From the NCBI GenBank assembly GCA_964606325.1, contig CAZSGE010000010.1, positions 1 through 64,000 of the forward strand: a stretch of DNA of 64,000 nt, read 5' to 3'. The notes beneath the pieces were generated by a model. It was not told where the DNA came from. It saw nothing but the letters and a program-made list of their open reading frames with translations, and searched no databases. The stretch is from Berkiella sp964606325. GTDB taxonomy: Bacteria > Pseudomonadota > Gammaproteobacteria > Berkiellales > Berkiellaceae. This document shows, one piece after another, positions 38,256-47,147 of this stretch. Both the position numbers and the translations under genes were made by a program. Position 1 is the stretch's first letter. Every line of letters starts with the position of its first letter.

Positions 38256-39686
38256 TTAACGCTTTGCAACACCTTGATAAATAAACAACAACTGATCAAC
38301 AACTTGCTTAGCACTTTCTAAACCTGAAAGATAAGCTGCTTGTAAATTTGAAGGAGAACGATGCGTATGTTCGCCTGCAAAAATTAATCGACCTAATGGT
38401 GTTGCAATAACAGAATTATCCTCTAAAGAACTACCCGCTGGGTGATAGCAATACGAACCTAATGAAAAGGGATCTTTATCCCAATGTGTTACCCATGATT
38501 TTTTAAGTGGTCTGAATGTATTGGTATAGATATCTTTAAATAAATTGACGCAGTGATTTATCAGATACTTATCTTCTGGTAAATCTTTATTAGAATTCGC
38601 GTAAATTGATGCAACTAAAACTGGCTTTTTTTCAGTTGTGAAATGCTGTAAATTAACAACATCAAGCCAGGCTTCAAGGGTAGGATCAAATAACACCACA
38701 AAATGAGAATAATCATCCCAAAATGTCTCTTCAAACTGTAGAATCACCTTATTATGATTTGCACAGCTCAATGCGTTAATGGCTTTTGTTTTAGATAGAG
38801 GTAATGGCGGTTCAAAAATAACATTCCCTTTTTGTAAGACACCCAATGGTAGCGTACAGATAGCCGCATCAGCTCGATGAGCACTACCCGTGTGAGTGTG
38901 AACGATAATTTCCTCGCCAGTATGATCAATTTTGAGAACTTCATTTGAAAGAAAGACTTGCAGCAAACCCGTTTTTTTAGCTTCTGAATACATACCCTCG
39001 GTTACTTTGTCATAACCATTCATGACTAAAAAATTACTTTCACTTTCCTTTTTATTTGTTCCCATTTTATACGAAAATAACTTTTCTTTTTTTAATTCTT
39101 TGATACTAATCATTTTTGCCAAAGATTCTAAATCGCCAGACTGAATAGCTTTTTGTTTCAATAGTTGGGTATCAATATATTGGAGATCAGCAACGGTAAA
39201 ACGATCTTTATCATCTGAAAGTCGCGTCAATGTTAACGCTTTTATCTGCTCTTTGTATTCATCTACTAAATCCGTGAGCTGTGTTTTATCTATCTCATGC
39301 CCTTGCATGTCGAAAACAGCCCAATTACTTCTGACATAAGGCTTAACATCAAGATGATAGTGCTCTGATATATTAAAAAGCGGATTATTCTTAACGCCAT
39401 GAACAAATTGCGCTCCTAATTCAATAAAGGAGCCATCTTCTATATGCAAACTATGAATTCTGCCACCAACGCGATCTCTTGCTTCAACCAAAATAACATT
39501 AAGCCCATGGTGGGTTAATTCCTTTGCGGCAGTAATCCCTGATAAACCTGCGCCGATAATGAGTATAGTTGGCTTATCTTTACTAGGGTGTGCCTTGATA
39601 GCGGGATGCTGTTTACTTTTTAAATGTAAGTAAAAGTGACACAGATCTTTTACCGTATTGTTAGATATCACTGGTATCTCTGTCAT
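38256..39686 (-). CDS. FAD-dependent amine oxidase (monoamine/polyamine oxidase family)
   Basis: 476 residues. The FAD-binding Rossmann motif is clear: ILIIGAGLSGITAAKELTHH then VEARDRVGGRIHS (about 43-77), followed by ELGAQFVHG. The C-terminal FAD contact is RLIFAGEHTHRSPSNLQAAY with SGLESAKQVV. The middle contains the family CTLPLGVLQKGNVIF block. Such enzymes oxidise amines or polyamines to aldehydes with H2O2 release. No signal peptide, and the substrate cannot be read. Ribosome site GGTGG. Single gene, divergent from the ABM protein. Confidence 0.9.
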   Translation of the reverse strand: MTEIPVISNNTVKDLCHFYLHLKSKQHPAIKAHPSKDKPTILIIGAGLSGITAAKELTHHGLNVILVEARDRVGGRIHSLHIEDGSFIELGAQFVHGVKNNPLFNISEHYHLDVKPYVRSNWAVFDMQGHEIDKTQLTDLVDEYKEQIKALTLTRLSDDKDRFTVADLQYIDTQLLKQKAIQSGDLESLAKMISIKELKKEKLFSYKMGTNKKESESNFLVMNGYDKVTEGMYSEAKKTGLLQVFLSNEVLKIDHTGEEIIVHTHTGSAHRADAAICTLPLGVLQKGNVIFEPPLPLSKTKAINALSCANHNKVILQFEETFWDDYSHFVVLFDPTLEAWLDVVNLQHFTTEKKPVLVASIYANSNKDLPEDKYLINHCVNLFKDIYTNTFRPLKKSWVTHWDKDPFSLGSYCYHPAGSSLEDNSVIATPLGRLIFAGEHTHRSPSNLQAAYLSGLESAKQVVDQLLFIYQGVAKR

Positions 39687-39915
39687 GATTCACCACCACT
39701 CTTGGCTGTTCAACGCTTTCTTTATATACATGTGTGACTCTGTGTATTTGCAAATAGTTCCCTAGGTGATAGATTCGAGTTTAAAATTTGACCTACCACC
39801 AATTTAGTCTGCTGCATTATTATGTAGCAACAACGTTTTATAGCGTCATCTAAAGAATAATATTTTTGGTTAAGCTAAATTGAGATAAAGTAAAATCAGC
39901 GGAGAATAAGATTTC

Positions 39916-40482
39916 ATGACTACCATCAATGTAACCCAGCAATCTGTTTCTGTTGTTGTGGACAGAGAGGTGTTGCCTGGAAAGAAGGAAGAGTTTGAAA
40001 ATGTTTTAAGAGGCATCATTGATGCTTGCAAAACATTTCCGGGTTACCTAGGCACAGATGTTCACCTACCACAAATAAAAGGTGGTATGCACTATCGCAT
40101 TGTTTTTCGCTTTGCCACATTAGATGAGCTTAAAAATTGGGAACATTCACCAGTACGACAGGAATGGGTTCAAAAAATTGATAAGCTCATTAAAGAGCCG
40201 ACTAAACTACAGATCATCAGTGGATTAGAAACCTGGTTTGCGCTGCCTCGCTGTAATGCGATAATTCCGCCTAAACGTTATAAAATGGCGATTGTTACCT
40301 GGTTAGCCATCACTCCCTTATTGATAGCTTTTAATCTTGCAACCCAACCACTTCTTGGAAATTTACCCTTGGTACTGCGAATTTTAGTCACTACACCAAT
40401 TATAGTAATTTTAATGACCTATGTCGTGATGCCTTACATGGCAAAACTATTTGCCAAATGGATGTATCCTCCTTCCACATGA
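39916..40482 (+). CDS. ABM-domain protein with C-terminal membrane helices
   Basis: 188 residues. The first 110 form an antibiotic-biosynthesis-monooxygenase-type ferredoxin-like barrel (VVDREVLPGKKEEFENVLRG, FPGYLGTDVHLP, YRIVFRFATLDELKNWEHSP). Two membrane helices follow (MAIVTWLAITPLLIAFNLAT and LVLRILVTTPIIVILMTYVV). This ABM-plus-membrane layout occurs in many proteobacterial proteins of unknown role; the domain may bind or oxidise small aromatic compounds. GGAG is about ten bases before the ATG. Confidence 0.85.
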   Translation: MTTINVTQQSVSVVVDREVLPGKKEEFENVLRGIIDACKTFPGYLGTDVHLPQIKGGMHYRIVFRFATLDELKNWEHSPVRQEWVQKIDKLIKEPTKLQIISGLETWFALPRCNAIIPPKRYKMAIVTWLAITPLLIAFNLATQPLLGNLPLVLRILVTTPIIVILMTYVVMPYMAKLFAKWMYPPST

Positions 40483-40509
40483 TTTTAAATTAGCAAACTC
40501 AAAAGTAAA

Positions 40510-40531
40510 TGAGGGCTCAAAAGAACCCTCA
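40510..40531 (-). terminator. Hairpin between convergent genes
   Basis: TGAGGGCTC-AAAA-GAACCCTCA with one G-T-type mismatch. Read on the minus strand it is followed by ATTTACTTTT, consistent with a terminator for the minus-strand gene, whose stop is just before it. The plus side has no T-run. Confidence 0.5.
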
Positions 40532-40544
40532 AATTCCATACAAG

Positions 40545-41951
40545 TTATTTGATAGCCAATCTAGAAAATACCTCTGTCAGCTCACGCCCCTCTTGTTCAG
40601 CATGAGCTTTTTCACGATCTTCTATTGTTTGTAGACATTTCACGCGCTCTTCTACTGATTTGTCCTTATCTAATTCCATTAGCTGTTTATAGCGTGCCGT
40701 TGTGAAGTTGCTATCTTTACTTTTATCAGAATATTCAGCTTTATCTTTCTCAAGACGACTTTTAAATATATCAACAAGTTCTGGATCTTTAGTAAATACT
40801 GAATGCGCAAAGAATCGCTTAGGCACAGCATCTTCTAATACCGCTACCGCTTTAGTACGCCTTTCAGGATAGGTAACTGCTTGATAATCTGGATAGTCCG
40901 TTCTTTTTAGATCAGGATCTAGTCGAGCACGACTTGGCTTAGGTTTAAACTTTTTGACTGGATAATCGGCATAAATTGATTCTTTATCCACTTCAAGTAT
41001 TTCGGTTTCAAAATCATTTTGCCATTTACCAATTCCCACTAATCCGCCTGCTTTTGCCAATAACCCTTCTTGGCGAGTAGCAGAAATAGGAAGGATCCCT
41101 AACCTTTTTTGCATCAATATACGTTCTCTCTCAGTATGTTCACTCATTTGTCTATGGGCGGTTTGCTTTGCAGCACTAAAGCGCTTTTCCGTTGCCCATG
41201 CAACAGCGGCATCTTCTCTGTAATCACTAACAGGCTGAAAACCACGCACTTTACTGCGAGCTTCATCTCGTGTTTCTTTGTCTTCTTTGCTTAGCGGTTC
41301 AAAGCTTCTCAATTGATCTCTGTGATTCATTTGCTGATAGGTTAAAGGCTCTGGTGATATAGAAAACCATTCTTCTACTTTAGCTACCATATCGCCTAAA
41401 GCTTTCTTTTTAGCTACGATTTGTGCATTCCACACATCATTTGCCATAACGCCGGCAGTTTCTGCTTCTTTTGATGAACTGCTATCAGATATCTCAAAAT
41501 AACGGACTTCATCGGCAATAATGCTAGGAATGGTTAACGCATGTGTTAAATAGGCCAGCAACAATGGAGAATCAATGGTTGTGGCTACCTTAGATCCGCT
41601 TTCTGGAGCCGGTGCAGCATCCTTCACAGCGGGTTGTACAAGAATGCCTGCCTGAACTGCCATTCTCATTTCTTGTTCTTCAATCCAGTTTCTAATCACC
41701 TCAAACACATTTTTAGGATTAGGTTCTTTGCCTGCTAATCTCATTTTGATAATAGGGATAACCTGCAACGAAAGTTCTACACGATCGTTAAAATCAGGCA
41801 CAAGAATGTCATTGTATTTTGTACGGTTTCTTACTTTTTTAGGTGTGTCAATCGAAATTTCTTGTGAATGGCCAGAACTAGAGGGTATATTTTCCGTAAG
41901 GGAGGAATCTGTTGATGATGAGCTTCCAGAACGAACGCCGGGTTTAGACAT
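40545..41951 (-). CDS. Unrecognised charged protein, candidate effector
   Basis: 468 residues from the ATG at 41951, which has AAGGAG at ideal spacing; the frame extends nine codons further without a ribosome site. A Ser/Thr-rich disordered N-terminus (SGSSSSTDSSLTENIPSSSG), then highly charged, mostly helical sequence rich in Arg/Glu/Lys, and an acidic C-terminus (EQEGRELTEVFSRLAIK). No domain recognised, no signal peptide. The C-terminal glutamate cluster is reminiscent of Dot/Icm signals, but many proteins have one. Confidence 0.65.
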   Translation of the reverse strand: MSKPGVRSGSSSSTDSSLTENIPSSSGHSQEISIDTPKKVRNRTKYNDILVPDFNDRVELSLQVIPIIKMRLAGKEPNPKNVFEVIRNWIEEQEMRMAVQAGILVQPAVKDAAPAPESGSKVATTIDSPLLLAYLTHALTIPSIIADEVRYFEISDSSSSKEAETAGVMANDVWNAQIVAKKKALGDMVAKVEEWFSISPEPLTYQQMNHRDQLRSFEPLSKEDKETRDEARSKVRGFQPVSDYREDAAVAWATEKRFSAAKQTAHRQMSEHTERERILMQKRLGILPISATRQEGLLAKAGGLVGIGKWQNDFETEILEVDKESIYADYPVKKFKPKPSRARLDPDLKRTDYPDYQAVTYPERRTKAVAVLEDAVPKRFFAHSVFTKDPELVDIFKSRLEKDKAEYSDKSKDSNFTTARYKQLMELDKDKSVEERVKCLQTIEDREKAHAEQEGRELTEVFSRLAIK

Positions 41952-42227
41952 AACAATCTCCTTTGCATGAATTGACACATTGAACTGTGTTAAATATCAC
42001 ATTGTATTTTTATGATGTAGTCTTGATGTCATATTTCATGAAACAATCGCACATTGATTTGATAAGTGCAACTTGGATTGAAATGAGTGAGATGAAATTG
42101 ATTTGGATTGCTTATTAATCCCGTAACAAGCAAAACCCAGTTAAACTCATATCTAATATTACGAGCGACTTGAAACTACTTACATGAATCTCAACATTGC
42201 GCAAATGAAAATAGCATCAGAAATGCA

Positions 42228-42268
42228 TTACCTTAAGTGAACAATTTCACAATGTTCACTTAAGGTAA
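42228..42268. repeat. Perfect 16-bp inverted repeat beyond the pilin-like gene
   Basis: Arms TTACCTTAAGTGAACA and TGTTCACTTAAGGTAA around a nine-base loop, three bases from the pilin gene stop. There is no T-run on the minus strand, so it is not a standard terminator. It could be a transcript-end hairpin or a protein-binding site. The rest of the 320-bp gap (41952-42271) holds nothing I recognise. Confidence 0.7.
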
Positions 42269-42271
42269 GAT

Positions 42272-42853
42272 TTAATTACATTTGTAAATATTAGAGTTAC
42301 ATGCAACTAATCCAGAGCTAACATAAGTTGGCGTTTGATTAAGAAGCTTATAGGTCACATTAATGACCGAGCGCCCATCTTGTCTTGCCTTAGCTCTACA
42401 TGCATCAAATCCAGCTGCAGAAAGCACACTTGAATCACATGCTTGTAATTTATCTTGAAGATAGTAGTGAACATTTGTCACACCTGCCGTGGTTTGAGCG
42501 AATATGCTTTTGGAGCAACTAGTTTGTATGATCTGGGCTTGCAGGGCTGGATTTGAATTATATGTTTGTAATAATTCTATTTGAGGAAGTATCTGGTCGT
42601 AAACGTAAACCTCACTTTGAACAATAGATTTTAAATTTGAATCCACTAAGCATTTACTGTTTAGCGCATTCTCTATTTTTAAAACTTCAGCATCTTTGAT
42701 TGCTGTTGCATTGGGGCCTACAAAGGTCAAAGGTTCAACAACATAGTGACTCATCAAAGGTAACATCACAGGAGCAGCACTGATACCACCGAGCAACGCC
42801 ACGACTACAGATAGCTCAATCAACGAGAAACCTTTTTGATTAAATCTACGCAT
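42272..42853 (-). CDS. Type IV pilin-like protein with prepilin leader
   Basis: 193 residues from the ATG at 42853, preceded by TTAGGGGG. The leader MRRFNQKG-FSLIELSVVVALL is a textbook class III prepilin signal: a basic start, Gly before the cleavage, Phe at +1 and Glu at +5, then a hydrophobic helix. The helix is followed by a Cys-containing globular domain (Cys near the C-terminus, GLVACNSNIYKCN). It would need a PilD-type peptidase and a pilus or type II secretion machine; none is nearby. It could be a minor pilin or pseudopilin. The frame starts 18 codons earlier but without support. Confidence 0.82.
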   Translation of the reverse strand: MRRFNQKGFSLIELSVVVALLGGISAAPVMLPLMSHYVVEPLTFVGPNATAIKDAEVLKIENALNSKCLVDSNLKSIVQSEVYVYDQILPQIELLQTYNSNPALQAQIIQTSCSKSIFAQTTAGVTNVHYYLQDKLQACDSSVLSAAGFDACRAKARQDGRSVINVTYKLLNQTPTYVSSGLVACNSNIYKCN

Positions 42854-43072
42854 TTTTCCCCCTAACCGCCAAAAAGCTGTGTAAATCTTTATTAGATTAC
42901 CATGCATTTATGCCAGTCGACAAACATATTTTACGGGTTAATTAAACAAGCGACATACCACTAAACAATAATTTGGTATGTAGTAAATATTTTTGTCAAA
43001 CAGTGATTAATCTAGAGGCTAGCGGTTCAATTTTAACTGTAGTGCTTGAGAAATTGATGTTGGACGGCGCTG

Positions 43073-43696
43073 TTAATTTGTTGGAAAGTTCAAAATAGCA
43101 CGCTTAAAACCTCTTGTAGGCGGATATGGCCCAATCCAAGTTCTAAGTAGCATATTAAAAAATGATTTCCCGTGGGACCAATGGCGATGAACATCACCAT
43201 TCACTATCATCAGGACGCCATTTTGAGGAGAATAATAAAAACCGAGTGTATCTCCAGCATTAAAGGTTCTATCAATGGCCTGCTTTAATTCCATCACTTT
43301 GGCTTTATCTAATTTTTTATCATGCCATCCGCCATTGTTCACCAAAATCGATTCCGTTAAGTATTTACTCAACATTTGTGGGGTTATATCATCGCGCACA
43401 AAATAAAACATCATGGCAAGTGGCTCATCATTCACCAGTAGCATTTCCGCTTTTTTTTCATTTTGCGAGGTATAAAGCGCGGCAACAAAGGCTTTAGAGC
43501 CCCATATATTCACTGCCGAATGTCCATTCAAATTAACCATTTCATTTGTTTGCTCAAGCTTTAATTGATAAGGCAGAGCAACACCTAAAACTTCTGTATA
43601 GCTCTGTGATGAAAAAACAGGTTTGACCAAACCTAACAACAAAAAAATTAGGTAAATACTTTGTTTAATCACGGCGTAACTTATCTGAAGCTGCAA
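43073..43696 (-). CDS. Chalcone isomerase-like exported protein
   Basis: 207 residues. Signal-peptide-like start (IYLIFLLLGLVKPVFSSQ) after a few residues, then the chalcone-isomerase-like fold of bacterial envelope proteins: YTEVLGVALPYQLKL, ALYTSQNEKKAEMLL, MMFYFVRDDITPQML, and the end LRTWIGPYPPTRGFKRAIL. Family function in bacteria is unclear; a fatty-acid or lipid binding role has been proposed for the fold. Its start lies within the 3' end of the antiporter gene (32 bp overlap), so the two are co-transcribed. Confidence 0.8.
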   Translation of the reverse strand: MQLQISYAVIKQSIYLIFLLLGLVKPVFSSQSYTEVLGVALPYQLKLEQTNEMVNLNGHSAVNIWGSKAFVAALYTSQNEKKAEMLLVNDEPLAMMFYFVRDDITPQMLSKYLTESILVNNGGWHDKKLDKAKVMELKQAIDRTFNAGDTLGFYYSPQNGVLMIVNGDVHRHWSHGKSFFNMLLRTWIGPYPPTRGFKRAILNFPTN

Positions 43697-44831
43697 TCGG
43701 GGTAGGATAGCGGTTCACAATCCAATAGGATGAAACAATAAATGTTATAATGGTTGACACTTGAATTAAAGAATAGGCTGCATCTGTGATTAAATTATTT
43801 TTTTCTGCGGTATAACCCACCAGCAATGAAAATTCACTGATTTGCCCAATTCGAACCCCAACTTCCCAGGCCGCAGGTTTATTGGGGGCTATTTTGCCAA
43901 GTAATTGTCTAAATACAATGGGTTTGGCGACCAGCATCAATGCGCCTAAGAATAATGCCCATTGCCATATTTCTGAAAGCTTGTCTAAATTCAGTTTGGC
44001 TCCCACAGAAAAGAAAAATAAAATTAAGAAAAAATCTCGAATGGGACGTAAACTTTCTGCAATAAAACGCGAGACTGGGCTTTGGGCAATGGAGATCCCA
44101 GCAATAAAGGCCCCAACCTCGAATGACAATTTTAAAGATTCTGCTAATTGACCAAGCCCCAAGCACCAGGCGATAGCGACTAAAAACATAAACTCATGAA
44201 TGCGACTAAATCGTTGAATCAGCTTGATAAGTACAAAACGTTCAACCAAGAAAGCAAAGACAACTAAACAAGGCAATGCTATAGCGACCTTCGCGAGCTC
44301 TGCTAAATGTAAGCCACCTTCGTTGGCAGCATGCAGCAATAATAAGGTAAAAATAGCAATCATATCTTGCAACAATAAAATACTGATCACGATTTCACCA
44401 GTACGTTGATGATGCAGTACCGTGGTTGGCAATAATTTCAAACCAATAATGGTACTTGAAAACATCATTGCTGCCCCAATCACCAAAGCATCGACAGTCG
44501 AAAAATTGGCAGCTAAGGCAACCCCATATCCCATCGCGCCAAATAGGCAGGAACTGACCACCGTAATAATGGTTGCTTGGCGTAGTAGTTTGAGTAAATT
44601 CTGCGGTTGAAGATTAAGACCGAGCAAAAATAAAAGAAAGATGATCCCAATATCACCTACATCTTTTAAAATAACCGGATCTGAGACTAAACTCATACCG
44701 CTTGGTCCAATCAAGACACCTAAAATTATATAGGCAACCAACAACGATTGACGAGTGTAAAGTGCCAGTGTTGCTAATATTGCGGCACCACAGAAGATCA
44801 AAAATATAGAAAAGATGATATGGTTATGCAT
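43665..44831 (-). CDS. CPA2-family cation:proton antiporter (KefB/GerN type)
   Basis: 388 residues with about twelve membrane helices. CPA2 landmarks are present: YIILGVLIGPSGMSLVSDP, IIFLLFLLGLNLQPQNLL, MMFSSTIIGLKLLP, LLQDMIAIFTLLLL and SFEVGAFIAGISIAQSPVS. The membrane domain is complete but there is no C-terminal TrkA-N/RCK domain, unlike KefB/KefC, so it is a short exchanger. It would extrude K+ or Na+ in exchange for protons. Divergent from the TPR-methyltransferase gene across 55 bp. Ribosome site weak. Confidence 0.9.
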   Translation of the reverse strand: MHNHIIFSIFLIFCGAAILATLALYTRQSLLVAYIILGVLIGPSGMSLVSDPVILKDVGDIGIIFLLFLLGLNLQPQNLLKLLRQATIITVVSSCLFGAMGYGVALAANFSTVDALVIGAAMMFSSTIIGLKLLPTTVLHHQRTGEIVISILLLQDMIAIFTLLLLHAANEGGLHLAELAKVAIALPCLVVFAFLVERFVLIKLIQRFSRIHEFMFLVAIAWCLGLGQLAESLKLSFEVGAFIAGISIAQSPVSRFIAESLRPIRDFFLILFFFSVGAKLNLDKLSEIWQWALFLGALMLVAKPIVFRQLLGKIAPNKPAAWEVGVRIGQISEFSLLVGYTAEKNNLITDAAYSLIQVSTIITFIVSSYWIVNRYPTPIAASDKLRRD

Positions 44832-44886
44832 TGTTGCTTATACTGGCTAAAGCAAGGTACGTATATATTAGAGTATTCCAAAGCGT

Positions 44887-46422
44887 ATGACAAAAAATCA
44901 ACAAACTGATATCAACCAGAAGCTGGAGCAAGCATTTGCTTTACAGCAACTTAATCATTTAGATGAAGCAGCTGATCTGTTTGAAACTGTTTTAAAGGAT
45001 AACCCAGATCAACCCGATGCCTTACATGGCCTAGGCATGGTGTATGCTCAACGTAAACGCTTTCCCGAAGCCGTGGAATACTTACTCAAGGCCGTCAAAC
45101 AAGCTCCTACCATCGCCGAATTTCATAACAATTTAGGGAATGCCTTTCAAGCAACCGGAAATACTGAAAGCGCCATGCGCCATTACTTCGAAGCATTGCG
45201 GCTCAAAAATGCTTATCCTCAAGCATTAAATAATTTGGGAACATTACTCTATCGTCTAGGGAAATATAGTGAGGCTGCAACTTACTTTCAAAAATCACTG
45301 CGTATTGATCCGCAAGCAGTGGACACTCATTACAATCTGGCCAATTGCTATATTCAATTAGATAAATTGCAAGAAGCGGTGCCCCATTACCAAGAAGTAC
45401 TCAAGCTGCGATCTGATCATCTAGGTGCAACACATAATCTAGGCATTACGTTGTGTGGCTTAAAACGCTTTAATGAAGCTGAGCCTTTGCTAGCCACCAT
45501 GACTATCAAAGAGCCCAACAATATAGATGCGTGGTTTCACTTAGGGGTCATTTATAGTGGATTAGCACAAGCTAATGAGGCCATTGAATGCTACCAAAAA
45601 GTATTAAGCCTGAATCCTAACCATGCCCATAGCCACCATAATTTAGCCACGGTATTTCTGCATCAAGGTGATAAATCCAAAGCCTTAGAACACTACCGAC
45701 GCGCGTATACCCTCGAACCTGGCAATAAAACCGCTGAGCATATGATTGCAGCATTAAGTAATCAAACATTAGAGAAAGGCGCACCCGCAGAATATACCCG
45801 CGCACTTTTTGATCAATATGCTTATAGCTATGACAAACAAGTCAAAGAAAAACTCAAATATCGCGTTCCCCAACTACTCAGGGAAGCTATCACCCCGTTT
45901 CTACCAAATCACCCGATGGATATCTTAGATTTAGGCTGTGGCACTGGACTATGCGCACCGCTGTTTGCAGATGTTACAAGCAAAATAGTAGGTGTAGATC
46001 TTTCGCCGAACATGATAGAGGTTGCCCGCTCATTAGGTGGATACAACAAATTAATTGTCTCAGATATTTTGAGCTATTTAAGCAATCGAGCAAATGAATG
46101 TGATTTAGTGATAGCAGCAGATGTTTTTGTTTATTTTGGTGGCTTAAATGAGGTCTTGCAAGCATGTTTGCGTGTTCTTAAAGAAGATGGCTTATGTTGC
46201 TTCTCCATCGAAACATTAACAAGTGATGAGCTTATTGCAAACCCTACTTATCAAAATTTTCAATTACGGACAACAGGCCGCTATGCTCACAACCCTGTTT
46301 ATATTCAAACACTGTGTAAACAAATCGGATTTGATGTCTTGATCGAAAAATCGGAGACGCTTAGATATCAGGAAGAATCTCCAATGGCTGGGAATATTTA
46401 CGTTATTCGTAAAGTCGATTAA
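44887..46422 (+). CDS. TPR-repeat protein fused to a SAM-dependent methyltransferase
   Basis: 511 residues. Residues about 8-285 are eight tetratricopeptide repeats, regular 34-mers (for example AEFHNNLGNAFQATGNTESA). After a linker (EYTRALFDQYAYSYDKQVKE) comes a class I methyltransferase with motif I LDLGCGTGLCAPL (about 346), VGVDLSPNMIEVA and AADVFVYFGGL, ending in a TLRYQEESPMAGN block. This is the known TPR-plus-methyltransferase fusion of Legionella-like and marine bacteria. TPRs probably bind the substrate protein. It could methylate host or bacterial proteins. Confidence 0.88.
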   Translation: MTKNQQTDINQKLEQAFALQQLNHLDEAADLFETVLKDNPDQPDALHGLGMVYAQRKRFPEAVEYLLKAVKQAPTIAEFHNNLGNAFQATGNTESAMRHYFEALRLKNAYPQALNNLGTLLYRLGKYSEAATYFQKSLRIDPQAVDTHYNLANCYIQLDKLQEAVPHYQEVLKLRSDHLGATHNLGITLCGLKRFNEAEPLLATMTIKEPNNIDAWFHLGVIYSGLAQANEAIECYQKVLSLNPNHAHSHHNLATVFLHQGDKSKALEHYRRAYTLEPGNKTAEHMIAALSNQTLEKGAPAEYTRALFDQYAYSYDKQVKEKLKYRVPQLLREAITPFLPNHPMDILDLGCGTGLCAPLFADVTSKIVGVDLSPNMIEVARSLGGYNKLIVSDILSYLSNRANECDLVIAADVFVYFGGLNEVLQACLRVLKEDGLCCFSIETLTSDELIANPTYQNFQLRTTGRYAHNPVYIQTLCKQIGFDVLIEKSETLRYQEESPMAGNIYVIRKVD

Positions 46423-46450
46423 GCGTAAGCGTACCAACCGGTATTAGTTG

Positions 46451-46483
46451 ATGGTGGACTCAGCAATGCTTTGTCCAGCCTAC
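46451..46483. repeat. Second copy of the GTAG-type REP element (diverged)
   Basis: ATGGTGGACTCAGCAATGCT then TTGTCCAGCCTAC; the minus strand begins GTAGGCTGGACAAAGC. Compare with 21414-21448. It lies in the 137-bp gap between the TPR-methyltransferase and lemA. Confidence 0.7.
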
Positions 46484-46559
46484 AATGTAAATACACGATT
46501 ACACTCTCAAAATAAATATATACTAAATAAATATATCTCTTAATGCGTGGGGCTTTCAT

Positions 46560-47147
46560 ATGGAGATGTCATCTGTCACAAGCTATGTATCAATAGGCAT
46601 AGGTACCTTCTTATTGATATATTTCGTTGTCATTTTCAACAATCTGGTTGCGCTCAAAAACAACGCTAAAAAAGCTTGGGCCAACATCGATGTCTTGTTG
46701 AAGCAACGTCACGATGAGTTACCCAAACTCATTGAAACCTGTAAACAATATATGCAATATGAAAGTCAAACCCTTGAGAAAATCACCCTAGCCAGGCAAA
46801 AAGCTGTGCAGGCTCGTCAATCGGGTGATATCCAGGCGATGGGACAAGCAGAATCCTATTTAAAAGGCATGTTGGGTAATTTGTTTGCCCTGGCAGAAAA
46901 TTATCCCGATCTTAAAACCAATGAAACTTTTACTCATTTACAAAAACGCATTTCAGGCTTGGAAAACAGTATCGCCGATAGGCGCGAACTTTATAATGAA
47001 AGTGTGACTTTAAACAATATCAGAATTGAACAGATCCCTGACATTATCATCGCCAAACTATTTGGCTTCAAACACCTGGAAACATTAGAATTTGCAAGTG
47101 ATGAGCTGCGCGACATTGATGTGGGCGCTCAGTTCAAGCAAACTTAA
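46560..47147 (+). CDS. lemA: LemA-family membrane protein
   Basis: 195 residues. N-terminal membrane helix (IGTFLLIYFVVIFNNLV) and the typical LemA coiled helices: VALKNNAKKAWANIDVLLKQ, RHDELPKLIETCKQYMQYE, LARQKAVQARQSGD and YPDLKTNETFTHLQKRISGL. Function unclear in bacteria; it often precedes a TPM- or GIDE-domain gene. The stop TAA overlaps the ATG of the GIDE protein, so they form a coupled pair. Confidence 0.93.
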   Translation: MEMSSVTSYVSIGIGTFLLIYFVVIFNNLVALKNNAKKAWANIDVLLKQRHDELPKLIETCKQYMQYESQTLEKITLARQKAVQARQSGDIQAMGQAESYLKGMLGNLFALAENYPDLKTNETFTHLQKRISGLENSIADRRELYNESVTLNNIRIEQIPDIIIAKLFGFKHLETLEFASDELRDIDVGAQFKQT

